The notes below the pieces were generated by a model. That model did not search any database. It had not been told where the DNA came from and saw only the letters and a program-made list of their open reading frames with translations. Source: Kiritimatiellia bacterium (GTDB taxonomy: Bacteria > Verrucomicrobiota > Kiritimatiellia > UBA8416 > JADHWI01). Taken from it: 64,000 bases of DNA. A program made the translations under genes and the position numbers. The DNA is taken from assembly GCA_030744755.1 (NCBI GenBank), contig JASLPY010000010.1, forward strand, positions 43,918-107,917, in the 5' to 3' direction. Shown here piece after piece: positions 48,996-59,001 of this stretch. Numbering within the stretch: the first letter of the stretch is position 1; each line of letters opens with the position of its first letter.

Positions 48996-51550
48996 CTATT
49001 CCTTTTCGTTCTGCTGCCTGAGATAGCTGATAATATCATTGATCTCGCTACCTGTCATTTCCACAATTCCGCCTCCGCCGCGAATCATGGAACGCATGCT
49101 GTCACCGTGTCCCATGGACATGATGGCTTGTAGATACGCATCACTGACGGCATTGAGAAAACCGGAACTGCTGAGCCGCGGCGCAAAGCCATTCTCCTGC
49201 CTGGTGCCATGGCATTGGGCACATTGGCGGTCGAACAGTTGATGGCCGTTGCTGGCCGTTCCCTGCACCCTTTTAGCTCTTATCAGATGGGCGTCTTCGG
49301 CTGAACGCAGGTAGGCTACAATGGCCCGAATGTCGGCTTCTCCCAACTCTCCGAGCGCATCCTGGCCTGGAGAAAACCCTCTCATCTCAGTGCCGCTTCG
49401 GCCATTGGCAATGGTGCCCTCGATGAACCCATCGCTTACCGTGCTGAGGAAGGTGGGACGGCCAATGGCTGGACCGGATTCGCCACCACCAAAATCACCG
49501 TGGCATTGCGCGCAGTTGCGCGCAAACATGGATCGTCCAGTTGCGATATCCCCCTGGCTGACCGATTTGCCTATCGTACTGAAGGTCTTCTTCTGGAGCG
49601 TGCGCATGTATGTGATCGTATCATCAATATCCTGCGCGGACAGATCCGCCATCCCGTGGGTGCCTGACAGATTAGCACGCATGGGCGTTTCTGTACGACC
49701 ATAGCTGATCGTTTCACGCAGGAATCGGTCGTCGGACGATTCCAGGAACTGTCTTCCGCCAATTGCCGGGGCAATCAGGCCGATACCCTCGTGACCGTGA
49801 CATTGGGCACAGACGCGTGCAAAGACGTCCCTGCCGGCGCTCTCGCTACCAACAGCCACTTTTGCGTGCGATCTGACGACACCACTCTCGAAAGATCGTA
49901 AATAGGCCATCAAAGCCCCAGCGTCCCGAGTTGAGATGTGCTTCCATGCACCCATGGCCGTTCCACGACGACCGTGCATGATCGCCTGGTACAGGAACTG
50001 GTCTGAGGCGAGAGCCTGCAGTTCCGGAGATTTGAGAGACGGACCGAGTCGCCCTTCTGCTTCAAAGCCATGGCAGGCGGCACAGCGACCCCGAAAGATG
50101 GCTTGACCCCTTTCGGCTGCACCGGGACGCTTCATCTCTGTCTTGGTCTCAGCCAGCGAAGGGAACTTACTGTTCTCCCGTACAACATAGGCAATGATGT
50201 CTTTGACTTCCTTGTCCTTCAGGAAATACCAGGAGGGCATTGCTGTGCCGTTGCGGCCGTTGACTATCGTGGTTTTGAGAAACTCTTCCGATGCATACGA
50301 TATGAACTGGGGGCTTGAAAGCGTTGGGCCAATCATATCGACCTCGTATTCGCCACCAATTCCGTGACACCCGCCACAGCGGCTCTCGAACCTGATCATC
50401 CCAAGATTCGCACGGCCTCTATACGTTTCGTCGATATCCTCTTTTGGAATCGTCTTCCGGCTCAGCACATAACGGCTGACTGTGTCGATTTCTGATTCCG
50501 ACATTCCTCCCGAACCACCCCATTCCGGCATGACATCACTGCCCGAGGCAGTAACCATGGACTTGATGAATGACAGTTCCGCGACGGAGAGGAACGCCTC
50601 ACTGGCAAGGGAGGGCCCAACTTTGTTGAGTTCGGGAATCTCCGCACCTTCACCATCCTTTCCGTGACAAGCAGAACAACTCTCATCATAAAGCATGGCG
50701 CCGGTTGCCTGCGGAAGATGCTTTTCAAAGTCCTGAATACGGTCCGGGATCTGGCGTTGCTGAAACTCTTCAGGTAGATTGCCAGCGCATAGGCGTCCTC
50801 ATCGGTGAGATCCTGAATGATCATGCTTGAGTCGTGGGGCTGCGCCTTCGGGTAGCGTACGGCCTCGTACAGATACGCCAGGTTGACGTTTCCTTCAAAC
50901 TTCCCGAGCAGGGATTCGCGGTACTTCGCGACAGGTGCCTTCACGTGAAACGATGCATCACCGATCGCCGACAGGTCGGGCCCGAGGAAACCACCGACCC
51001 CATTCCGCTTGTGGCAGCCGAGGCATCCGCCCTCTGCGAACAGCTTACGGCCGCGCTGCAGCGTCGTGGTCATCGGCAGGCTCTCGATGTGATGGCAGCG
51101 CAGACAATTGGCCTGCATCATGTCCCCGTGCAGGCGCGGCTTCTCCCAGAACTTGATGTCGTTGGCATGAGCGTCAGCCTTCCGGGTGGCCCGCCCCTGA
51201 CCGTCATGGCAAATCGTGCAGCCCATCTTCCGAATATCATGTTTGGCCAGGATGTCGCCGGGATGCGTCTTGATGGGTTGCGCCTGCTCTTTCATGCGTG
51301 GATCCTCCACGCCGACATGGCAGGAGACACAACGGTCGGCCTCGCCCAGGTGCGGAAGGAACAACTGGCGACGTCTGACCCGGTACGCCTTGGCGTCCCC
51401 AGTCTCCTCGGGAGTTTGGGCCTGCTCGATCAGAGCATTTCGATACTGAACCTGGTACCTTCTGTGTGGTGGCGAAATCGTCTCATGGAAGGCTGCAAAC
51501 AGCAGCATGCCGATCGTCAGCATGCTCGACAGGAGAAGAGTTTGTCTCAT
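48996..51550 (-). pseudogene. Multiheme cytochrome c (10 CxxCH), apparently one gene split by a frameshift near 50763-50765
   Basis: ORF 50462-51550 (CVSCH, CTICH, CLRCH, CLGCH) ends out of frame; shifted frame upstream of ORF 48996-50696 reads FQQRQIPDRIQDFEKHLPQATGAMLYDESCSACH in continuity. Confidence 0.75.
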
Positions 51551-51575
51551 TTCGTTATTGTCCCCAGGCTTAATT

Positions 51576-51947
51576 TCAATGGGTAGGCCACAGACTGGGC
51601 CACCAATAGAAGTCCCAATTGGGACCGCGATGCACTGATGCAAAGTAGGTTAGAATGACAAAGCTCACGAGGAAATGTACAAAAAGTACTGTCATACCAT
51701 GTCGTGTCGATCGTGTCTTCACAATGACACCGAGCGAGAGCAGAACAAACAGCCCTGTCAACACGGTTCCCGGATTAATGAACGTTATCCAGATCTGGCT
51801 GAGGTGCAGCCATCCTATGCTGACATTAATTACCAGCATTCCTATGACAGCGATACATGAGAGAATGGATGTCTTGATCGCCGTGTTCCTGATGCTTGAC
51901 AGATTAACAGCCATATGAACGTCCGCTCTGCCCCTCCTCGCGGTCAA
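51576..51947 (-). CDS. Small membrane protein resembling the C-terminal helices of cytochrome b subunit IV
   Basis: TM helices; C-terminal VHRGPNWDFYWW resembles MRGPNWNFFGPYERW in the 17329-18444 protein; start may be internal. Confidence 0.6.
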   Translation of the reverse strand: MTARRGRADVHMAVNLSSIRNTAIKTSILSCIAVIGMLVINVSIGWLHLSQIWITFINPGTVLTGLFVLLSLGVIVKTRSTRHGMTVLFVHFLVSFVILTYFASVHRGPNWDFYWWPSLWPTH

Positions 51948-53046
51948 GGTAGGGAATCAGGATGAGAAACAGAACCGACAACGTGGGCAGCATGATTCCT
52001 CCGGCAAAGGCTGAGTACGAGATGACCTCCTGTAGCGCAAGGAAATACCATGGTGCCTTTGCGGGGTTCTCGGGTACGGCCGGGTTGGCCATTTCCTTCA
52101 GCGGTGCGTTGAAAACAACTGAGAGAAGCATCAGGGAGACGATGACCAACGACATGATGGCCATCTCCCTGTAAAAGACACTGGGCCAGGTAGAGACCGT
52201 CTGTTCCGGTCCGCGATCAACTGCCGGAGTCTTGTCGGGGACCACGCACATGAGACCATAAGTCTTGTCCGGTTTCTGTTGAAAAGCAGTTTCGGCAAGT
52301 TCATCGCGGGGCGTCCCCTCAAGTTCATCGTCGGTGATGTCGCTGGGCCGCGAGAGACCGCCGTCCTTTCTGATTCGCCAGACATGCACCACCATGAGTA
52401 TCATCATCATGATCGGCAGCACAATGCAGTGTCCCCAGTAAAAACGTAACAGTGCCGGCCCACCAACTGACTTCGACCCCAACATAAAATCACGCTGTAG
52501 TCCGCCAATGTCAAACTTGTCGGTAATGCCGAGAGCGTCAGTGATTTCCGCCGGACTCGCCGCGATGTTCGACCCAATGGTAATCGCCCAGTAAGCCAGC
52601 TGATCCCAGGGAAGACAGTAACCGGTAAAGGCAAGTGCCAGAGTCAACACCAGCAGCAAGACTCCAACAACCCAGTTGAACTGCCTGGGGCCCTTGTATG
52701 AATTGGTAAAGAATACGCGGGCCATGTGGAAAAACACCAGCGCCACCATCATGTAGGCACCCCAACGGTGCACATTCCTGAGGTAACGTCCGCCCGGCAC
52801 CACAGATTGAATGTCCTTTATCGAATTGTAGGCACCCTCCACCGATGGCTGAAAGTAGATCATCAGGACCACGCCTGACACGGCCAGCACCACAAAGACC
52901 GACAGCAAGGCTATTCCCAAACCCATGGTAAACAACGGCCTGCAGCTCCATCGATGCGTTCGCACACTGTGAACATGGAGAAAAACACTGCCGAAGACGG
53001 ATTTTGAGCGTGCCCGACTGCTGTTCGGCACTCCCTGCCGCATCAC
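51904..53046 (-). CDS. Cytochrome b (b6 plus partial subunit IV fusion); true N-terminus probably upstream
   Basis: VHRWGAYMMVALVFFHMARVFF, GYCLPWDQLAYWAITIGSNI, NPAKAPWYFLALQEVISY. Confidence 0.85.
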   Translation of the reverse strand: MMRQGVPNSSRARSKSVFGSVFLHVHSVRTHRWSCRPLFTMGLGIALLSVFVVLAVSGVVLMIYFQPSVEGAYNSIKDIQSVVPGGRYLRNVHRWGAYMMVALVFFHMARVFFTNSYKGPRQFNWVVGVLLLVLTLALAFTGYCLPWDQLAYWAITIGSNIAASPAEITDALGITDKFDIGGLQRDFMLGSKSVGGPALLRFYWGHCIVLPIMMMILMVVHVWRIRKDGGLSRPSDITDDELEGTPRDELAETAFQQKPDKTYGLMCVVPDKTPAVDRGPEQTVSTWPSVFYREMAIMSLVIVSLMLLSVVFNAPLKEMANPAVPENPAKAPWYFLALQEVISYSAFAGGIMLPTLSVLFLILIPYLDREEGQSGRSYGC

Positions 53047-53149
53047 GCTCTCTGTGAAGTTCTTCGGCAGGGAGAGGAAGTTGCGGCCGAGTTGGCGCAG
53101 TCCGGATACCGGCTCCCGCTCTCACGAGTTGCTTGATCTTCTTGATTCT

Positions 53150-53626
53150 TCATACTTTCAGTTTCTCATTTGGGCCGAGTCGCACGTTCTGATCCACCAT
53201 CATCTGTCCGCCCGAGACGAGCGAGACCTCGTACCTGTCCAGCGATCGTGGTGCGGGAGGCTTCATCACCATGCCTTCCATTGTGAATTTCGACCCATGG
53301 CAGGGACAATCAAACTGCTCACGGCCTTTATCCAGCGTGACCACACAACCCAGGTGCGTACAAACAAGGGAAAGCGCATAGATGCCTTCCTCGTCACTGA
53401 TGACCACCACTTTTTCCTCCTCAAACACTCTGGCTGTCCCCGGCGGAAAATCCTGGGGTGGTCCAATCTTAAACTGCTTTGATGGATCAGGCATCACCGA
53501 AGGGCTGAGCCCTACCAGGGATCCTACGCCAGCCAGACCAACGGCCGTCAGAAAAGCAGAGACACCCGCTTTCCCCAAGAAGTCGCGTCTGCAGCACTTC
53601 GGTTCAACGTTCTCGTCATGAGACAT
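53150..53626 (-). CDS. Rieske 2Fe-2S protein (module 2)
   Basis: CTHLGCVVTLDKGREQFDCPCHGSKF. Confidence 0.92.
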   Translation of the reverse strand: MSHDENVEPKCCRRDFLGKAGVSAFLTAVGLAGVGSLVGLSPSVMPDPSKQFKIGPPQDFPPGTARVFEEEKVVVISDEEGIYALSLVCTHLGCVVTLDKGREQFDCPCHGSKFTMEGMVMKPPAPRSLDRYEVSLVSGGQMMVDQNVRLGPNEKLKV

Positions 53627-55576
53627 CTCTTATCCTCCGTTCCTGAAATGAAAATCTCTCCATTGTGATGGCACCTACAGGACATCGCTCGGCACACAGT
53701 CCACAGCGGATGCAACGATCCTCATCCTTGATGATTGCTGAGGAGGTATCCTTACTGTCACCCATCTGATGGCGGTCGAGAACATCCAGAAGATCCTTGT
53801 TCTCCATATCCGCAGTACCAAGCGATATGAGCTTCAGGCAGAGCTCGGGGCATACTTCAGAACATCCTCCGCAAAGTATACATTTGCTGCCATCGAAGAT
53901 CGTGTTCACACCACAATCGAGACAGCGGGACGCTTCGCGACAAGCCGAAGCAGTCTCCATCCGGCTTTCGACCTCACGTGTCATGTCGCGCCGATATCCC
54001 GGATCGAGCGTCTGGAGCTCAGCGCGGTCAATGATTTCGTAGCCTCCCTCTCGTTCATAGTCGAGGATCTCAAGGTGGGCTTCGCTATCTTCGAAACTCA
54101 CGGCGTTGCCCGTCAGATGTTTGAATACGCCGCGGGCCGCCTTCTTTCCCGATGCCACGGCATCGATAACCAGACGCGGTCCGGTCTGGAGATCGCCGGC
54201 GATGAAAACACCTTTCGCCGTTGTCATCAGTGTTTCGGGATCATGCCGGGGATATCCCCTCTCATCCAATTCCACGCCGCTGTCCTTCGGGATGAATCCG
54301 AGGTCACAGACCTGGCCGATAGCGACCAGGACCGTGTCGCACGCGATGACTTCGGTCCGGTCATGGTCGAAGGTGGGGTTGAAACGCCCGTCATCATCAA
54401 AAAGACTCACCACATGGGCAAACTTTACGCCGGTAACCTTGCCATTCTCGTCCCGTAAGACCTCCTGGGGGCCAAGGCTGTTGTGGCGGATCACACCCTC
54501 TTCCTCCCCTTCCCTGATATCCACGGGGTCGGCAAGCATCTGTTCACGACTTTCCAGGCAGCACAGATGTACCTCTCCACCGGCCGACTGTTGCGCGGCA
54601 ACGTGAGAGACATCCTCGTATGCAATATGCGCCGCGGTCGCTTCGTCCTGTGTAACATCGGAACCGGAAGCATCACCCGTGCGGCGCCAGGCGCTCCGGG
54701 CTACGTCATAGGATACACTGCCGCCGCCAATGACGACGATGTTTCGGCCAAGGGTCACCGGGCGGTCCAATGCCACGTCTCTGAGGAACTCAATTCCCAT
54801 CAGAACGCCCGGCCCTTCAATGCCCGGAATAGGCAGCGCCCGACTCTTCTTAGCGCCCACAGAAAGGACAACCGCGTCGTGATTATCAGTCAGTTGTGCC
54901 ATGGTGAGATCTTTCCCGACCTCGGTATTGCACTTGATCTCGACGCCCAGTGACTCAATGGTGGCCACCTCGGCCCGAATGAGGTCCCGAGGCAGACGAT
55001 ACTCTGGAATCCCCACGTAGAGCATGCCGGCCGCAACCGGTTCCATCTCGTAAATGACAGACTCAATTCCCAACAGGGCGAGATCATGGGCACAGGTCAA
55101 TCCCGCGGGTCCCGAACCGACCACGGCGACTCTCGGGGCTTTCTTCTCAGACACATCTCCGGGAGAGTCCATGTAGTTGCTCAAGTCGTCAGAGCTCACG
55201 CAGGCCTGGTCATGCAGTTTCTTGCGTAGGAAGTGGAAGAAACGATCAGAGGGTATGGCTTCTGCACCGAATTGCGATGTCACGAACCGTTTGAGTGCGC
55301 GAATCGAGATGGGGTCATCAATCTGCCCCCTGCGGCAGGACAGTTCACATGGCGCCGCGCAGATGCGGCCACAGACGGATGCCAGCGGATTCGGACCGCG
55401 GGCAATAAGGTAGGCCTCCTCAAGATTGCCTGCAGCAATAGCGCGAACGTACCCACGTGCATCGGCATGAACAGGACAAGCAAACTGGCAGGGAATATTC
55501 TCCTTCCAGTAGCCCAGATCAGGTATTCATAACTTAAAGCCTTCCACGGCAGTCCTTCTGTCAAACACTGCACCAA
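53616..55576 (-). CDS. GltD-like FAD/NAD(P) oxidoreductase with ferredoxin domain (module 2), apparent frameshift near 55522
   Basis: VAVVGSGPAGLTCAHDLALLGIESVIYE; CILCGGCSEVCP; CIRCGLCAERCP; in-frame upstream extension IPDLGYWKENIPCQFACPVHADARGYVRAIAAGNLEEAY. Confidence 0.8.
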
Positions 55577-55863
55577 AGTGCTCTCGTACCACCCGGCGAC
55601 CCTCGCCCAAGTGGATACCGTAACAGATGATCACTAATGCTCAAGATGATTTGCAATCCAAGCAAAGAGAGACTGAATTACTCTTGTTTGAAACGCAAGG
55701 GAAAAACCCAAAATGGATATTTTCGACGGGAAACAGACTATGCCTTCCGCACTTTACCGACCTTCGTGACCTCAAGGGCGAAGCAGGTTCGCAGACCCCT
55801 GCCCCTCTCTCCAGCATTGCGCCATTCGTCACTTGACACTTGCCACTTCACATTTCTACCCAC

Positions 55864-55893
55864 TACAGTACGCGTGTACTACACAGTAGTATA
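55864..55893. promoter_or_regulatory. Dyad cluster upstream of HTH gene (candidate operator)
   Basis: agtac-gcgt-gtact (55867-55880) overlapping actac-aca-gtagt (55878-55890). Confidence 0.45.
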
Positions 55894-55928
55894 AGCCTGC
55901 CACGGTGCGGCATCCCGAAAGGACCTCG

Positions 55929-56351
55929 ATGAAGAAGGCAGCAGAAGCAACCGACGGTGAGCATGGACCACTCACTCCCGTCACGGTGAAGAACGTTCGA
56001 GAGATCCTCGGCATAACCCAGACCGAGCTTGCCTCGGCCCTTGGAATTTCCGCAAAGGCCGTCCAGAGCTATGAACAGGGATGGAGAGACACGCCGGACC
56101 GGGTAATGATTCAAATCCTGGTCCTGTTGGCTATGTACCGCAGAAAGACAATGAAAGACGTCCCGTGCTGGGAAATCCGCCATTGCAGCGAAGACCAGCG
56201 CAGCGTGTGTCCCAGCTTCACCATATGCCAGGGTCTGTTCTGCTGGTTACTGGGATCGAGGGTATGCAAACCAGAGGAACCCGCCGAATCCAAAACGCTG
56301 GCCTGCAGCAACTGCAGCGTAGCACAGCGACTTCTCAAGGGGGAGGAGTAG
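55929..56351 (+). CDS. XRE-type HTH regulator with Cys-rich C-terminal domain
   Basis: VREILGITQTELASALGISAKAVQSYEQGWRDTP; C-terminal PCWEIRHCSEDQRSVCPSFTICQGLFCW...C..C; ATG after AAGGACC. Confidence 0.75.
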   Translation: MKKAAEATDGEHGPLTPVTVKNVREILGITQTELASALGISAKAVQSYEQGWRDTPDRVMIQILVLLAMYRRKTMKDVPCWEIRHCSEDQRSVCPSFTICQGLFCWLLGSRVCKPEEPAESKTLACSNCSVAQRLLKGEE

Positions 56352-56410
56352 GCGCTCCCGCGGGGTAGCACAGGGAATTGACCGGCACCGATCGATGCAT
56401 CTGGCGGCAA

Positions 56411-56583
56411 ACCCACCCCGCCCTACGGGCACCCCTCCAATGGAGGGGATCTGGGAGTTTGGCATTTATGGCTGATAGGTGACTCGTCACTGGGCAAACT
56501 TGGGCGTTGGATGTTGAGCGTTGGACGTTGGGCGTTGATCCCCGATCCCCTCCTTGGAGGGGTGCCCGTAGGGCGGGGTGGGT
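56411..56583. repeat. Palindromic element E
   Basis: acccaccccgccctacgggcacccctccaatggaggggatc (56411-56451) inverted at 56544-56583 with one indel; GTTGGAYGTTGG-like tandem units between. Confidence 0.9.
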
Positions 56584-56613
56584 TCTTTGGCGTAACCAAC
56601 TCGAAATCGCGTT

Positions 56614-57315
56614 TCACTCCCCAAACGCTCCAGCCATCGCCTCTCCAAAAACTCTTTCACCCTCACGCCCCTGTGCCCCCTCATTCCCCACACGGCAAAG
56701 ATCGACAATCGTATCTGGAAACTGGAATCTCTCCAGGTAACGCTCAAAGGTAGTCCTGGAATCCGCGACAATTCGCTCGTCCTCATTCTCAAACCGGTTG
56801 TAGATCAGCCCCAGGAGCGGAACGCTTCGGGAGCGCAGCAACTCCATAGACATAAGTGTGTGGTTGATACTTCCCAGCCTCGATGATGTCACCAGGATCG
56901 TGGGATATTTGCGCTCTGCAAGGTAGTCGAGCACGGTGACCGAATCGTTGAGCGGTACATGCAAACCGCCAACTCCTTCGATGAGCAGGTTATCGTAGAT
57001 TCTTGCAAGTGATTCTGTTGCTTCGGTGATTCGGGCTGGTTCGATTTCCTGTCCCGACAATCGCGCGGCGAGATGCGGCGATGCAGGAACGGGGAAAATA
57101 TAGGGACAGGTCAGGCCTGAAACATCCTCCGGCACCAGGGGAATCTCCATGAGTTTCCTGTGCACCACGATGTCTTCCGCCGGCTTCTGTGACCCAGTCT
57201 GCACGATCTTCTGTGTTATGACGGACTGGTTCTGATCCGCCAAGTATTTCGCCCAGAGACCGACCGCCACCGTTTTACCGATGCCGGTATCGATTCCCGT
57301 AACAAATCGAATCAT
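56614..57315 (-). CDS. bioD: Dethiobiotin synthetase
   Basis: MIRFVTGIDTGIGKTVAVGLWAKYL; Walker-A-like TGxGKT and VEGVGGLHVPL. Confidence 0.93.
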   Translation of the reverse strand: MIRFVTGIDTGIGKTVAVGLWAKYLADQNQSVITQKIVQTGSQKPAEDIVVHRKLMEIPLVPEDVSGLTCPYIFPVPASPHLAARLSGQEIEPARITEATESLARIYDNLLIEGVGGLHVPLNDSVTVLDYLAERKYPTILVTSSRLGSINHTLMSMELLRSRSVPLLGLIYNRFENEDERIVADSRTTFERYLERFQFPDTIVDLCRVGNEGAQGREGERVFGEAMAGAFGE

Positions 57316-58211
57316 GATCCCTCCAGACCGTGCCGCCTGAACACAACGTATACCGGGTGATAAGTAAGACTCACCCCGGCCCCGCGAGTTGTTCCCGAGC
57401 CGCACTCCTCAGTCTCCTTCCCCTGTAGGACAGGTGTCCTCACCTGTCCCGTATGCACAGGTACGTCCGTCTTACAAGAAGAGCCAGAGGGCACAGTGAA
57501 CCGTGCATGGTATTCCTCCGAGAAAGAACGCAGATCACCCGGTGTCCATGCCCGGCGGGCCAGGGAATTGACCCCTGTCTGTTTAAGGTGACGCAGAACA
57601 TCAACAGCCGAATCGAATTCCACAACCGCCGGCTCGTCCTCGACGCAGAGGATCTCGCCCCGATCCGGCATGAGCGACGCGTAAGTCGACGATTCGACGT
57701 AGTTCAGGGACAGGCCCGTGAGCTCACTTACCTCGCGAAGGTTCTCGGGACCAAATGTGGAGAAAGCCAGGACCCCACCGCGCGAAAGCTTCTGAACCAG
57801 GTGCTCAAAAAGATCCGCAAACGATGTCGCCCATTGAATGGCCGCATTTGACACGATCAGGTCCTGTTCCCCGGGAAAGTCAACATGCTCCATGTCGCCG
57901 TGCAAGAAACTGTAATGCTTCAGCGGCAGCTTTCCGACGGCTTTGTAAAGATCTTCCGCCAGCGGCACGATGTCGTTCGCAACCCAGTTGTCAATTGACA
58001 CGTGTTTAAGCAATTCGGGTGCGAGGGATGCCGTGCCGCATCCGATCTCTAGAACATTTCCGTAGGAACGTTCTGGACAGTACCGCAGCAAGAGATCAAC
58101 GAGCCGTTCGGCCATCCTGGGCTGGATGATCCCGGCGTTGCCGGCCTGCCGGAAACACTTCCTGAAGCGATCCCGGACAAGGCGCTTATCGAGTTGATGT
58201 ACCTGTGCCAA
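57312..58211 (-). CDS. bioC: Malonyl-ACP O-methyltransferase
   Basis: VLEIGCGTASLAPELLKH; LIVSNAAIQWATSFADLFEHLVQKLSRGGVLAFSTFGPENLREV. Confidence 0.9.
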   Translation of the reverse strand: MAQVHQLDKRLVRDRFRKCFRQAGNAGIIQPRMAERLVDLLLRYCPERSYGNVLEIGCGTASLAPELLKHVSIDNWVANDIVPLAEDLYKAVGKLPLKHYSFLHGDMEHVDFPGEQDLIVSNAAIQWATSFADLFEHLVQKLSRGGVLAFSTFGPENLREVSELTGLSLNYVESSTYASLMPDRGEILCVEDEPAVVEFDSAVDVLRHLKQTGVNSLARRAWTPGDLRSFSEEYHARFTVPSGSSCKTDVPVHTGQVRTPVLQGKETEECGSGTTRGAGVSLTYHPVYVVFRRHGLEGS

Positions 58212-58860
58212 TTAGATCCTCCCAGGATGCATAATCGTAAAATGGAAAATGTGGACCGGGAATGTTCCCTGTCGGCACTCCGAGTTTCTGCCAGCAGCGC
58301 AACTGATTCCCGGCCGGCACAATCCGGTCATGCGTACTTATCAACGCCCGGTGAAACACCGACTGATCGCATGGTGATACGTTTCGAAGTACTGACAGTT
58401 CGAGACCCAGTTCTTGAATTGTCCGACGCGGTACATTCTCAAGGAATTGCTCCAACAGTGAAGGCTGCTTGCACATCCTGCGGTAAAAGCGCAGTAAGCT
58501 CTCTTCGGATAATGCTTTGATAGTGGAGTCGAACAGGGAGACCGGTATGCCGTATCGGTCGTCCACGGGACAGGGGGTACCGTTGACGGCCAATGAACAA
58601 CAGGGTTCAAGGGACTGCTGTCGGCACACCCGCTCCGCGACGGGTACGCCCAGCGACCAGGCCACCAGGCTGACATGATCGTAATCGCCGCATGATTCTG
58701 CTGCAAACGCAGGGAACTCATCTTCACAGTAGTTGTAGAACATCAGCACATCGGATTCTTTCGCGGCAATACGTTCGAAAAGACGCGGGTCCATTCCCCA
58801 GCCGGCGAAGAACAGTATGAGTTTCGACGCCCCTTTATGGATAAGCCATTCTGCCTTCAT
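58186..58860 (-). CDS. bioG: BioG-like pimeloyl-ACP methyl ester esterase (DUF452)
   Basis: KLILFFAGWGMDPRLFERI...; VSLVAWSLGVPVAERV; between bioF and bioC. Confidence 0.85.
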   Translation of the reverse strand: MKAEWLIHKGASKLILFFAGWGMDPRLFERIAAKESDVLMFYNYCEDEFPAFAAESCGDYDHVSLVAWSLGVPVAERVCRQQSLEPCCSLAVNGTPCPVDDRYGIPVSLFDSTIKALSEESLLRFYRRMCKQPSLLEQFLENVPRRTIQELGLELSVLRNVSPCDQSVFHRALISTHDRIVPAGNQLRCWQKLGVPTGNIPGPHFPFYDYASWEDLIGTGTSTR

Positions 58861-58927
58861 AGTATTCTCAGAAACCCCATCCTTTAAGCGGGGTCAAGAC
58901 CCCTTGGTTACTCCGATGCCTATGAAC

Positions 58928-58979
58928 GGGAGGGACGCCGGCCTCGGCGTCCGCGGGCAGCGAGGCCGCTGCCCCTCCC
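58928..58979 (-). repeat. Palindromic repeat family A, copy 3 (bioF-bioG gap)
   Basis: Reverse complement identical in core to copy 2. Confidence 0.93.
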
Positions 58980-59001
58980 AGAGAAGAAAGCCATTCTGCT
59001 T

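Noticed and set aside
50834-51586. 250-aa plus-strand ORF
   Set aside because: Antisense to the multiheme cytochrome c N-terminal half
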